Source: Maribacter antarcticus DSM 21422 (GTDB lineage Bacteria; Bacteroidota; Bacteroidia; Flavobacteriales; Flavobacteriaceae). From it: 64,000 nt of DNA. Below the pieces are notes generated by a model. That model was not told the DNA's origin. It saw only the letters and a list, made by a program, of their open reading frames with translations, and did no database searches. The position numbers were made by a program, and so were the translations under genes. The DNA lies in assembly GCF_000621125.1 (NCBI RefSeq), contig NZ_JHZC01000005.1, forward strand, positions 1-64,000, given 5' to 3'. This document shows positions 23,729 to 32,592 of the stretch, piece by piece (within the stretch, counting starts at the first letter, position 1; every line of letters begins with the position of its first letter).

Positions 23729-23757
23729 CAAAGATAGACGCATTATTGTTGAGTCAA
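23729..23757 (-). promoter_or_regulatory. Promoter of the light-response operon
   Basis: Minus strand: TTGAC (23757-23753), then TATCTTTG (23736-23729), with 18 bases between the TTG and the -7 box. A close match to the Bacteroidota consensus. The -33 element extends to TTGAC. Confidence 0.7.
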
Positions 23758-23902
23758 AAATTTAATTCGTTAAACAAAATTAAAATGATTTATGTTTTGA
23801 TGTATTGAGCTGTTTTTCATCGGTATTATCAATAGTTAAACTAATTTAAGCTTTCAAGGCATTGCTTATTTTGTAATTTAACACGCTATATAAAAGTACC
23901 TC

Positions 23903-25060
23903 ATGAGAATTATACTAGGCATTTTTGTTCTGTTTATTACTAGGGCTACACTGGCGCAAGGACCCATAGCAGATCTTGGAGAGTTGCCGCAAGACGTTTC
24001 TGAAACTTCCGGACTCCTATTTTACAATAATCATATCATTACCCATAATGACTCTGGTGGTGCCGCAGCACTATTTGAAATAGACACGGTATCAAGAGAA
24101 ATTACTCGAACCGTAACCATAACCAACGCCACCAATACAGATTGGGAGGCTATTAGCCAAGATGAGGATTATATTTATGTTGGGGATTTTGGAAATAATC
24201 TAGGAACACGACAAGACTTAACCATATACAGAGTAGCAAAGGCGGATTATTTGGATAATGATACCGCAACTGCAGAAGCTATTTCCTTTTCTTACGAAGA
24301 TCAAACTGATTTTACAGATACAGGAAACAGTGATTGGGACGCAGAAGCTTTTTTTGTTTTGGAAGACGAGTTCATTATTCTTACCAAGCAATGGAAAAGT
24401 GAAGGCTCAATCGCCTATGCAGTGCCGAAAATGCTTGGTAGTCACATCGCAACAAGACGAGATGCTGTAGCAAATATAGGGCTTGTTACTGACGCAGATT
24501 ATGACGCCACGGATGGTACCTTACTGGTGTTGGGCTATTCCAACTTTTTAATACCTTTCGCTAGAATATATTCCATAACAGCGACCACTATTTTTCCTGA
24601 TGAATTTGCAGCAGTACTAATAGAAATAGGATTGGCGCAAGTAGAAGGCGTTACCAATGACGGATTGGGGAACTACTTTATTTCCTCTGAGCTCTTTACG
24701 AGACAATCGCCGAATATTACATCACTATCGCGACTTTTTAAATTTTCGAAAGGGGAAGAGGTGCAACCCGAGCCTGAACCTGCACCGGAAATAGAACCAA
24801 ATCCTCTACCAAAGGAAGATGAGGAAGAACTCCTCATTTTCAATGCCTTAGGGACCGGTGAGATTCGATATGTTATCAACTCAGAAAACAATATAAACGG
24901 CACCCGAATTTATGATATAAATGGGAAAACCGTTTGGGAACACTTTGCCACAAACGTTGAAAAAGAAGGTGTTGTCTCACAGCATATTGCTGCCGCTATT
25001 TATTACTTCGTAGTTTATTTTGACAATTCTATGCGCTCCAAAGCATTTGCAGTATATTAA
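23903..25060 (+). CDS. Secreted protein with Pro/Glu linker and possible type IX secretion tail
   Basis: This 385-residue protein has a signal peptide (MRIILGIFVLFITRATLAQG). A domain of about 270 residues follows, with propeller-like strands (NNHIITHNDSGGAAALFEID, DYIYVGDFGNNLGTRQDLTI). A linker rich in Pro and Glu (QPEPEPAPEIEPNP, about 288-303) leads to a C-terminal domain of about 75 residues containing GTRIYDINGKTVWEHF and ending in FDNSMRSKAFAVY. Such beta tails after a linker look like type IX secretion sorting domains, so surface export is likely. I recognise no enzyme motif. It is monogenic, with no clear promoter box. Confidence 0.8.
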   Translation: MRIILGIFVLFITRATLAQGPIADLGELPQDVSETSGLLFYNNHIITHNDSGGAAALFEIDTVSREITRTVTITNATNTDWEAISQDEDYIYVGDFGNNLGTRQDLTIYRVAKADYLDNDTATAEAISFSYEDQTDFTDTGNSDWDAEAFFVLEDEFIILTKQWKSEGSIAYAVPKMLGSHIATRRDAVANIGLVTDADYDATDGTLLVLGYSNFLIPFARIYSITATTIFPDEFAAVLIEIGLAQVEGVTNDGLGNYFISSELFTRQSPNITSLSRLFKFSKGEEVQPEPEPAPEIEPNPLPKEDEEELLIFNALGTGEIRYVINSENNINGTRIYDINGKTVWEHFATNVEKEGVVSQHIAAAIYYFVVYFDNSMRSKAFAVY

Positions 25061-25186
25061 GCAGTAACCTAGCCAGTATTTCGTTTAGTAGAATAGAGCC
25101 ATAATGTAATTTAAGAAAATGCGGCCTTTTCAATTCCTAGTCATTTATTTATGACTTTGTTAACAAGAGCAACATCTCTTTATATT

Positions 25187-25194
25187 TAGATTTG
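25187..25194 (+). promoter_or_regulatory. -7 box of the DUF2911 gene
   Basis: TAGATTTG matches TAnnTTTG and overlaps the alternative TTG start at 25192, so translation should start at the ATG at 25216, about 15 nt past the predicted transcript start. The nearest upstream TTG is too far away. Confidence 0.45.
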
Positions 25195-25215
25195 TTGACA
25201 CTTAAAACAAAAACC

Positions 25216-26061
25216 ATGAATAAAATAATCTTATTTTTATTAGCGATTGTAGCTTCATTTTCTTTAAAAGCTCAAATTAACACGCCTGCCGCTAGTCCGG
25301 CTTCAAAATTGATACAAACTGTTGGTTTAACGGAAGTTGTAATCGATTATTCAAGACCTTCTATGAAAGGAAGAAAAATATTCGGAGAGCTTGTGCCTTT
25401 TGATAAACTGTGGAGAACGGCAGCCAATGCGTACACGACTGTTAGTTTTGATTCAGATGTTACAATTGCAGGTAGCGATGTGAAAGCCGGTACATATTCC
25501 ATTTTCACAAAGCCTGGTGCTAAAGCATGGGAAGTTTTCTTTTATACGGATACGGAAGGTAGTGGTACACCACGCAATTGGGAAGAAAGTAAAATTGCAG
25601 CCAAAGCAACCGTTCCTGTATGGCCAATAGATATGTCGGTAGAAACCTTCACAATTACAATAGATGATATCACAAATAATGGTGCCAATCTAGGAATTAT
25701 ATGGGAAAATACGTACGTAGCTATTCCTATAGGAGTGCTTACTGATGCTGCTGTTATGAAAAGTATTGATAGTGCGCTTGGTGGTCCTGGTGCAGGAGAT
25801 TATTATGCTGCCGCAACCTATTTTTCTGCTGAAGGTAAAGATATTGGTAAAGCAAAAGAGTGGATGGATAAGGCAATGGCAATGACCGAAAAACCAGCCT
25901 TTTGGCAATTAAGACAACAATCTTTGATTTTAGCTAAAGCTGGAGACCAGAAAGGTGCTATCGCCATAGCTAAAAAATCTTTGGAAGCATCCAAAGAAGC
26001 TGGCAATGATGATTACGTTAAAATGAATATGGATTCCCTGAAAGAATGGGGAGCTATGTAA
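25216..26061 (+). CDS. Exported DUF2911 family protein
   Basis: This 281-residue protein has a signal peptide (MNKIILFLLAIVASFSLKAQ) and then the DUF2911 domain: VVIDYSRPSMKGRKIFGELV, FDKLWRTAANAYTTVSF and VKAGTYSIFTKPGAKAWEVF. The C-terminal 90 residues look like tetratricopeptide-type helices (AKEWMDKAMAMTEKPAFWQL, GAIAIAKKSLEASKEA). The family is common in Bacteroidota and its function is unknown; the periplasm is the expected location. The start at 25216 is preferred over the TTG at 25192 because a promoter box overlaps the latter. Confidence 0.88.
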   Translation: MNKIILFLLAIVASFSLKAQINTPAASPASKLIQTVGLTEVVIDYSRPSMKGRKIFGELVPFDKLWRTAANAYTTVSFDSDVTIAGSDVKAGTYSIFTKPGAKAWEVFFYTDTEGSGTPRNWEESKIAAKATVPVWPIDMSVETFTITIDDITNNGANLGIIWENTYVAIPIGVLTDAAVMKSIDSALGGPGAGDYYAAATYFSAEGKDIGKAKEWMDKAMAMTEKPAFWQLRQQSLILAKAGDQKGAIAIAKKSLEASKEAGNDDYVKMNMDSLKEWGAM

Positions 26062-26117
26062 ACTTCAGTTTGAATAAACTAATAGTTAGCCGACAGGCTT
26101 TATAGTTAGTAACACTA

Positions 26118-26177
26118 AATCGAGCGGATTCAATTAGCTATTTACCTTAGGGTTATAGTTTTTGTTTCCGCTCGATT
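26118..26177. terminator. Long-loop inverted repeat between convergent genes
   Basis: AATCGAGCGGA (26118-26128) and TCCGCTCGATT (26167-26177) form a perfect 11-bp stem around a 38-base loop, with a T-rich run (ATTTTTTG) on the plus side. It lies between the DUF2911 and galK 3' ends and may end both transcripts. Confidence 0.55.
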
Positions 26178-26200
26178 ATTTTTTGAAGGATTACTTTATT

Positions 26201-27361
26201 TTAATCGGCTAACGTACGTACCCCATCATCGATTTTTAGGTGATAGACTTCGGCATCTATTCCCGTTTCCTTTTTGTATGTAGCTAGTATAGCCTTACTA
26301 TGTGTTTCCATTAGCGCTGTTTTTATTAGGTTTATAGTACATCCTCCAAAACCGCCCCCCATCATTCTAGACCCCATAACACCTCCAAGGTGTTGTCCTG
26401 TGCTTACCAGTAAATCTAATTCGTTCGTTGTTATTTCATACTCGGTAGACATAGCTTGATGTCCTTCTAGGAGAATAGCGCCACTCTGTTTAGCATCCCC
26501 TTTTTCTAAAGCATCCATCATCCGTATCACACGTGCATTCTCTGCCAAAATATATCCTGCACGTTTATAGTCCGTAGGGGAAACAAGGCCTTTTATTTTT
26601 TTCAAATCTTCAAAACTTATATCCCGTAAGGAATGCACATTATTTTTGAACTTGGTAACTTTTCCAACAACTAACTCACAGGAGTTTCGTCTTTTGTTGT
26701 ATTCTGTATCTAGTGCCAAGTTATGCGTTATGTTACTATTAATGAGTACCCAACTATAGCCCTTAAAATTAATGGGCACATACTCATGGCTTAAATCTTT
26801 ACAGTCTAAAAATAACGCGTTGCCCTTTTTACCAAACAGAACGGCATATTGATCCATAATACCGCAGTTAAGACCAATCTTATGCTCGGCCCTTTGAGCA
26901 ATTAAAGCAATATCTTTTCTGGCTATTTCAAAATCACCTAGTTCGGCAAGGGCGTGAATGAATCCACAGCATAAGGCGGCGGAGGAAGAGAGTCCTGCAC
27001 CAATAGGAATATCTCCCCCAAACACACAATCGAAACCTATGAGCGGATAATTTTTTTCGAAAAGAATTTCTAGAATTGCTTTAAAATACGTACCCCAAAA
27101 GGAAGTGAAAGGTTGGTGAGAACTATCCAACGCAAAGATAATTTGCTCAGGTTGCGTGAGGAACGTTTCAATTTTGATGCTGCTTGTATTATTTTTTTGA
27201 GCTGCAAAATAGATTCCTTTTTCTATAGATGCAGGTAAAACATAACCCAAATTATAATCTGTATGTTCCCCAATCAGATTCACACGACCTGGCGCTTTTA
27301 CCAGAATGGGCTTGTTTTTATATTTTTTTATAAAGAAGGCTTTAACTTCAGATTTTATCAT
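26201..27361 (-). CDS. galK: Galactokinase
   Basis: This 386-residue GHMP kinase phosphorylates galactose at C1 in the Leloir pathway. The galactokinase signature KAPGRVNLIGEHTDYNLGYV is at residues about 23-42. The phosphate loop is GAGLSSSAALCCGF (about 118), and the C-terminal motif is GSRMMGGGFGGCTINLI. The catalytic Asp lies in CGIMDQYAVLFGKKGNALFL. No galT, galE or mutarotase lies beside it, so the rest of the pathway must be elsewhere. A good promoter precedes it, and a sodium-solute symporter follows upstream on the same strand, possibly for sugar. Confidence 0.95.
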   Translation of the reverse strand: MIKSEVKAFFIKKYKNKPILVKAPGRVNLIGEHTDYNLGYVLPASIEKGIYFAAQKNNTSSIKIETFLTQPEQIIFALDSSHQPFTSFWGTYFKAILEILFEKNYPLIGFDCVFGGDIPIGAGLSSSAALCCGFIHALAELGDFEIARKDIALIAQRAEHKIGLNCGIMDQYAVLFGKKGNALFLDCKDLSHEYVPINFKGYSWVLINSNITHNLALDTEYNKRRNSCELVVGKVTKFKNNVHSLRDISFEDLKKIKGLVSPTDYKRAGYILAENARVIRMMDALEKGDAKQSGAILLEGHQAMSTEYEITTNELDLLVSTGQHLGGVMGSRMMGGGFGGCTINLIKTALMETHSKAILATYKKETGIDAEVYHLKIDDGVRTLAD

Positions 27362-27402
27362 CGCGCATGTATGCTTAAATTTTTATAACAGAGGTCAGTA
27401 TA

Positions 27403-27432
27403 CAAAGTAAACTCTTATTTAAAAAAAGTCAA
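27403..27432 (-). promoter_or_regulatory. galK promoter
   Basis: Minus strand: TTG (27432-27430), 19 bases, then TTACTTTG (27410-27403), one base off the TAnnTTTG consensus. It lies about 40 bp upstream of the galK ATG. Confidence 0.5.
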
Positions 27433-27570
27433 CTTGCCTTAAGACCCCAAAGTGAACCCTCATGTAATAAAAATGATAGCTGCACGGCGTTTAAGTTAAA
27501 ACTGCAGCTTAGTACTAACTATTGGTTTCTATGTTACTATTGGTTGCGGTCGCATGCTCGTTGATAATTA

Positions 27571-29304
27571 CTAATTCATCGCTAAAGGTCTTCTTAGCAT
27601 TCGATCAAATGCTTCAAAAATAAACGCAAAAGAGATTACCATTGCAGCTCCAATAAAATTCAACCATAAGTAGCCAAGTTTTTCCTCGCCTGCGGGATGT
27701 ATATGTATTAGGTTATAGTACACTACACACACTAAAATCTGTGTTAAGACCGCTGCAAAGAATACGGCGTTACCTTTCACAAATTTAAAAAAGAAAGCCA
27801 ATAGGAATATACCTAGTACATTTCCATAAAAGATACTACCTATGATATTGACAAGTTGGATAAGATTATCGAAAAGATTGGCCACATTCGCTATAGCAAT
27901 CGCCACAATACCCCAGGCTAAGGTGAACCACTTGGAAGCCTTTACGTAGTGCTGATCAGTTTCTTCCTTGATATGATTTCGTTTGTATAGGTCCAAAGCT
28001 GTAATTGTGCCCAGCGCGTTTAGCTCCGAAGCCGTCGAAGACATTGCTGCTGATAAAATAACTGCTAGTAAAAGGCCGATGAGTCCTTTAGGAAGGTTAT
28101 TTAGGATAAAGTGTATGAATACATAATCCTTATCATTCGTTTCCGCGGAGTTGTCCGCCTGTTTAATAATTGTTTTTGCTATCGCTCTGTTGGTGCTGTC
28201 TTTTCTGTTGATTCTGATAATTTGCGCCTTTGCCTCCTTAACAGCAGCATATTCTTTGATTTCTAAGGCCGCCGAAAAGTTGTTTTGTGCGATTCGTTTT
28301 TCTGCCTCTAAGGCTACTTGGCCTTCTTGTAACAATTTGTAATCATCTGCAAACTCTGATTCCATTACGGTTTGCGTTGCAGCCGGATTAAAGTTTAAAG
28401 GAGAGGGGTTATATTGATAGAAAACAAAAACCATTACGCCTACGAGAAGAATGAAAAATTGCATCGGGATTTTAAAGATACCGTTGAAGACCAGTCCCAA
28501 TTGACTTTCTCTAACGGTCTTTCCAGACAAATACCGTTGTACCTGACTTTGGTCTGTGCCAAAATAGGCCAATGCTAAGAATAAACCACCTGTGATGCCA
28601 CTCCAAAATGTGTACCTACTTTTGGTATCCATGCTAAAGTCTAGTATTTCCAATTTATTACTGGCTCCTGCAATCTTTAATGCCTTGCTGAATGAAATGT
28701 CCGCAGGTAAGTAGCCTAGAATAAAAAAGAAGGTGATGAACATCCCGGTCATAATAATGAGCATCTGTTGTTTTTGCGTAACACTTACCGCTTTTGTTCC
28801 ACCGGATACGGTGTAGATAATTACTAAAGTTCCAATGATGACGTTAAGGGTTCTTAAATCCCACCCAAGCACAGCAGAAAGTATTATGGAAGGCGCAAAA
28901 ATGGTGATACCCGCAGCAAGTCCTCTTTGAATTAAAAATAAAATTGCGGCCAAAGACCGTGTCTTTAAATCAAACCTTCCTTCTAGAAACTCATAGGCAG
29001 TGTACACCTTCATCTTATGGTACAGCGGAACAAATACCAAACAAATGATGATCATGGCCAAAGGCAGTCCAAAATAAAACTGTACAAAGCCCATACCATC
29101 ATGAAAAGCTTGTCCTGGTGTAGAAAGAAAAGTAATGGCACTAGCTTGCGTAGCCATAACAGATAGCCCTATGGTCCACCACTGTGCTTCTTTGCCGCCC
29201 CTTACGTAATCGTTTACGTTTTTGCTTCCCCTGGTCTTCCAAACACCATAGACTACAATGAATAGTAATGTGCTACAAAGAATTGTCCAATCTAGTATTC
29301 CCAT
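27571..29304 (-). CDS. Sodium:solute symporter (SSS family)
   Basis: This 577-residue membrane carrier has about 13-14 helices. SSS family marks are GGKEAQWWTIGLSVMATQAS near the N-terminus, YEFLEGRFDLKTRSLAAILF, and YTVSGGTKAVSVTQKQQ in helix 5. A charged cytoplasmic insert of about 90 residues (about 325-400) is rich in Ala, Lys and Glu and probably helical. It couples Na+ entry to uptake of a solute, here unknown; sialic acid, sugars and acetylated sugars are typical. A 37-residue membrane peptide gene ends 1 bp before it, and a PIG-L deacetylase gene precedes that, so the solute may be an acetylated sugar. Confidence 0.92.
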   Translation of the reverse strand: MGILDWTILCSTLLFIVVYGVWKTRGSKNVNDYVRGGKEAQWWTIGLSVMATQASAITFLSTPGQAFHDGMGFVQFYFGLPLAMIIICLVFVPLYHKMKVYTAYEFLEGRFDLKTRSLAAILFLIQRGLAAGITIFAPSIILSAVLGWDLRTLNVIIGTLVIIYTVSGGTKAVSVTQKQQMLIIMTGMFITFFFILGYLPADISFSKALKIAGASNKLEILDFSMDTKSRYTFWSGITGGLFLALAYFGTDQSQVQRYLSGKTVRESQLGLVFNGIFKIPMQFFILLVGVMVFVFYQYNPSPLNFNPAATQTVMESEFADDYKLLQEGQVALEAEKRIAQNNFSAALEIKEYAAVKEAKAQIIRINRKDSTNRAIAKTIIKQADNSAETNDKDYVFIHFILNNLPKGLIGLLLAVILSAAMSSTASELNALGTITALDLYKRNHIKEETDQHYVKASKWFTLAWGIVAIAIANVANLFDNLIQLVNIIGSIFYGNVLGIFLLAFFFKFVKGNAVFFAAVLTQILVCVVYYNLIHIHPAGEEKLGYLWLNFIGAAMVISFAFIFEAFDRMLRRPLAMN

Positions 29305-29305
29305 T

Positions 29306-29419
29306 TTAGGTAAATGATGACATTATATACGCAAAAACCAAGACGTAAATTAGATTTAATGCGAGCACTATAGAATACTCCTTTTTCCAAGTTTTGTTTT
29401 CATCCTGCTCTTCACTCAT
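29306..29419 (-). CDS. Tiny single-helix membrane protein paired with the symporter
   Basis: An ATG at 29419 opens 37 codons. The product is MSEEQDENKTWKKEYSIVLA followed by LNLIYVLVFAYIMSSFT: a charged cytoplasmic head with WKKEYS and one membrane helix. Its ATG overlaps the PIG-L gene stop (ATGA), and its stop lies 1 bp before the symporter ATG, so all three genes are translationally coupled. Small one-helix partners of this type precede SSS carriers in several Bacteroidota and resemble the small subunits of other carriers. It was too short to be listed by ordinary ORF cut-offs. Confidence 0.75.
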   Translation of the reverse strand: MSEEQDENKTWKKEYSIVLALNLIYVLVFAYIMSSFT

Positions 29420-31947
29420 CCTTTTATCTTTTCTTTTTGTTCAAGGGTTTCTTTCCCTATAGATAACATATTCGAAAACAGTTTATATGCTCCTGGAACC
29501 CCAGCAGGTAATTCTCTAAAAAAGCTGAGTCCTGTGTAAATATAGTTTCCTTTTCCGTAAGGTGCCACAAGTAAACTTCCGTTTTTTTGGGTTTCCCCTT
29601 CGTCATTCATACTTAAAATAGGGGTAAACTCTGGGCCCCATTTGTCTGGAAAATAAAGACCTCGTTCCTGAACCCAGCCTTCAAAATCAGAAGGCGTAAT
29701 CTTATTAGGAAAAGTAACTAGAGGATGATCAATGGCCAAAATACGTACTTCAGAATCCTCATTGGTTACTCTATCCCTTGAAATTTCTAATTCGTAAGGT
29801 GCAATGTTCTCAAATTGATTTCCCCACCTGTTAGCGGTATTGTATTGTACGATTACATTCCCACCTTGCTTCACATAATCAAGAATAAACCGTTGTTTGA
29901 ATTTTAATTCCTCCAATACATTGTACGCCCTAATCCCAAGCACAATGGCGTCATATTTACGAAGAGAGTTATCCGTAATGTTTGCTGGATTAATAATATG
30001 AACAATATATCCCATTTGCTCTAAACTGGTGGGCATTTCATCTCCTGCACCCATAATATAACCAATATGTTCTCCTGCCTTTTTAATATCCAAACGAACC
30101 GTTTTTGCCTCGGACGGTAAGAGAATAGTTTGCATAGGAACATGGTCGTAATCGATGGTCACCAATTCCTTGGTTATCGTTTTTCCATTAACACGAACGA
30201 TAGGAGAGATATAACTTTCATTTTCAATAGCAGGCGGACTCAAAGTGAAATAGATGGTTTGTTCATCTCCTTTTTTAGCTATACGGAAGGGTTTTGTGTC
30301 TTGGTCTACCTTCCAGGCTTGGTTAAAGCAGAACTGGACCGTTCCCGATAGATTGTCTGCATGAGCCTTAATAGTTACCGGTATTTCTTTTGGTGTATCA
30401 TCGGAAAAGATAATCACCTTATCATCAAAACTTGCGGTGGCTTCAGGCACAATTTCAAAAGGCTGGTAAATTTCTCCTTTGTCCGGTTTGGCGTATTTAT
30501 AAACTATTGGCATACTGATAGGGATAATTATACCATCAAGCTCCAGTTCAAATACTGCATGAAAAGCCTTTGGTGTTTCTGGTTTTCCAATCAGCTGCAT
30601 GTCGGCCACTTCGTAGGTTCCCAAGCTTCCTTTTTCGATTAACCAGTAAGGGCTTGTATAATTAGTTTCCTGAGGTATTGTGAATTCGAATTTCTGTTTT
30701 ACTACTATATTTTCTTCCAATCGAATAGGTTTCAACAGCCCATCTTTATTTGCTACTCGAACTGATTTTAAATTTATGTTTGCTGGACTTCTATTTACCA
30801 TTTCGATATCAAGTGAAACTGATTCTCCTGGATTGGCATAAGCCGCCGTGGTAAAAGCCTCTAAATGTAGCCCAGAAACAGCGGTAATGATACTCTTTAA
30901 CTCACTGCTCTTTAGTGCTTTCCAATGCTCATCCTTTACTTCTTGCAAAAGAGTATAAGCTTTAACCAATTGAGGTAAATGTATATGGGCTTGCTTAAAA
31001 TTGAAATTTTTCTCTATTGGAATTAATAGCGCTGCAATTTTATCACCACCAGCAATCCTGTTCCATGACGTATCGATACCATCGAACAAATCAGTTTTAG
31101 TTTTAGGTAAGTCACCTTTAAGCAATTCTACATACTCCGGTTGACTACCTCTTGAGCTTAATCTCCCAAAGCCTTGGCATAAGTGCTGACTGCTAGCCAA
31201 TGCTGCTATTTCATTGTTGGATAGGCCTAGGATTGGGTAATATGTCCCTACATCCATGTTTATCATGTTGGATTTGTCTGCTTTTTCAAATGCTTCTTCG
31301 CTTCCGTAAAACCACCAAGACGTATTGAAAAATAAGCGTCTGGGTTGCCAGATTTCCGTTTCATTCAAGCGGTCGGAAAAGGCAGTGGGATCGTTGGCAA
31401 GGTCAAACGCCTCCAAGCTTAGCATAGCAGACGAGGTGTGGTGGCCATGTGTGCTGCCAGGGCTCCTGTGGTCAAACCTATTGATAATCACATCGGGCTT
31501 AAATTCTCTTATTTTAGTCACTACATCCCCTAAAATTGCTTCTTTATTCCATATTTCTAGTGTTTCCTTAGGGTGTTTGGAGTAACCGAAATCATTGGCT
31601 CTGGTGAAAAATTGCTCGCCACCATCTATTCTTCTGGCAGCTAGTAATTCTTGCGTTCTAAGTACGCCTAGTAGTTCTCGTAGCTCCGGACCTATTAAAT
31701 TTTGCCCACCATCGCCTCTTGTCAGCGAAAGATATCCTGTTCTGGCATGCACATTGTTAGATAAATAAGAAATTAAACGGGTGTTTTCATCATCGGGATG
31801 TGCTGCAATATAGAGCGCAGTGCCTAAAAAGTTAAGCTTTTGAACGGCGTGATAAATATCCGAAGGGGTACTTTTTTTTGGAGTTTGTGCTGTTAGTATG
31901 TTCAATAAAAAAAGGCTACAGCCCAAAAAGACCCAAATATGGCGCAT
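29416..31947 (-). CDS. Large exported PIG-L/LmbE-family deacetylase
   Basis: This 843-residue protein has a signal peptide (MRHIWVFLGCSLFLLNILTA). The PIG-L domain follows at once: LYIAAHPDDENTRLISYLSN has the metal motif AHPDDE, and TRGDGGQNLIG and STHGHHTSS carry the other ligands (HxxH). A C-terminal beta and glutamine-amidotransferase-like region (about 600-840) includes YDAIVLGIRAYNVLEELKFK. Relatives de-N-acetylate GlcNAc-type sugars. The longer frame begins at a TTG at 31980, but a promoter box overlaps it, so the ATG at 31947 is the start. First gene of the unit with the tiny membrane protein and the symporter. Confidence 0.9.
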   Translation of the reverse strand: MRHIWVFLGCSLFLLNILTAQTPKKSTPSDIYHAVQKLNFLGTALYIAAHPDDENTRLISYLSNNVHARTGYLSLTRGDGGQNLIGPELRELLGVLRTQELLAARRIDGGEQFFTRANDFGYSKHPKETLEIWNKEAILGDVVTKIREFKPDVIINRFDHRSPGSTHGHHTSSAMLSLEAFDLANDPTAFSDRLNETEIWQPRRLFFNTSWWFYGSEEAFEKADKSNMINMDVGTYYPILGLSNNEIAALASSQHLCQGFGRLSSRGSQPEYVELLKGDLPKTKTDLFDGIDTSWNRIAGGDKIAALLIPIEKNFNFKQAHIHLPQLVKAYTLLQEVKDEHWKALKSSELKSIITAVSGLHLEAFTTAAYANPGESVSLDIEMVNRSPANINLKSVRVANKDGLLKPIRLEENIVVKQKFEFTIPQETNYTSPYWLIEKGSLGTYEVADMQLIGKPETPKAFHAVFELELDGIIIPISMPIVYKYAKPDKGEIYQPFEIVPEATASFDDKVIIFSDDTPKEIPVTIKAHADNLSGTVQFCFNQAWKVDQDTKPFRIAKKGDEQTIYFTLSPPAIENESYISPIVRVNGKTITKELVTIDYDHVPMQTILLPSEAKTVRLDIKKAGEHIGYIMGAGDEMPTSLEQMGYIVHIINPANITDNSLRKYDAIVLGIRAYNVLEELKFKQRFILDYVKQGGNVIVQYNTANRWGNQFENIAPYELEISRDRVTNEDSEVRILAIDHPLVTFPNKITPSDFEGWVQERGLYFPDKWGPEFTPILSMNDEGETQKNGSLLVAPYGKGNYIYTGLSFFRELPAGVPGAYKLFSNMLSIGKETLEQKEKIKG

Positions 31948-31968
31948 GGTGTTGGTTTTAGTCTGATT

Positions 31969-31976
31969 CAAATATA
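31969..31976 (-). promoter_or_regulatory. -7 box of the PIG-L/symporter operon
   Basis: Minus strand TATATTTG matches TAnnTTTG. It lies 22 bp upstream of the ATG at 31947. No matching TTG at 19 bases is seen. Confidence 0.5.
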
Positions 31977-32022
31977 ACAAGATTAAAACTTGAGGTTAGG
32001 TTTTTACAACTTCTTTAACAAA

Positions 32023-32589
32023 CTAAAGTTCTCCCGCAGTATCCATTTGATTGTCTTCTTGATAGGTAGCAATTAGCACAACCCCCTTTTGCAAAACTAG
32101 ATTATTTGGATAGGTAAGGATTTCACCGTTCGTTTTTCTTAAATGTAGATGAAAGGCACGGATGTCTTCGATAACCAATACCTCTAATTCTGAACGTTCA
32201 GCGCCGGTAAGCTCTTTGTCCAAAATACGGATAGTGTTCCCTATTTTAAATGGAAAGGAGAAAAATATGATAACGCCAGCGGTTATATTACTTAAAATTG
32301 ACCACTGGGCAAAAAGAGCGACCCCTATAACGGCAAAAACCGAAGAAAGAAGAACCCCAAGATCTTTATAATCTACACCCCACACAAGGGTTAACGCAGC
32401 CACAGCAGTTACGCTAAGAGCTATGGATATGTACTTAACAATAAGGTTAGTCCTAACAGGATTAAAGTCCCCCAGTTTACCCACTTTCCTGGCTGCGGCA
32501 CTAAGGGCAACTTTAAGGATAAGGACTAAAACTAAAATTACGATACTCGATAGTAATTGGTTTTGGTGGGTGGTAATAAAATCTCTCAT
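32023..32589 (-). CDS. Small-conductance mechanosensitive channel-like protein (MscS)
   Basis: This 188-residue protein is a short MscS family member. It has an N-terminal helix (SSIVILVLVLILKVAL), two more membrane helices, and the pore/beta region: VFAVIGVALFAQWSILSNIT then AGVIIFFSFPFKIGNTIRIL. This is the conserved MscS core. It is shorter than E. coli MscS (286 residues), with the C-terminal cage largely missing. The start is ATG at 32589; a TTG codon just before it is not needed. It lies 3 bp after the lipoprotein gene and is the last gene of the DUF2520-kdsC-maf operon. Confidence 0.9.
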   Translation of the reverse strand: MRDFITTHQNQLLSSIVILVLVLILKVALSAAARKVGKLGDFNPVRTNLIVKYISIALSVTAVAALTLVWGVDYKDLGVLLSSVFAVIGVALFAQWSILSNITAGVIIFFSFPFKIGNTIRILDKELTGAERSELEVLVIEDIRAFHLHLRKTNGEILTYPNNLVLQKGVVLIATYQEDNQMDTAGEL

Positions 32590-32592
32590 CAA

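Noticed and set aside
27571-31947. galK and the symporter as a galactose uptake operon
   Set aside because: The symporter is coupled to the PIG-L gene, and galK has its own promoter 180 bp away; no galT or galE is near.
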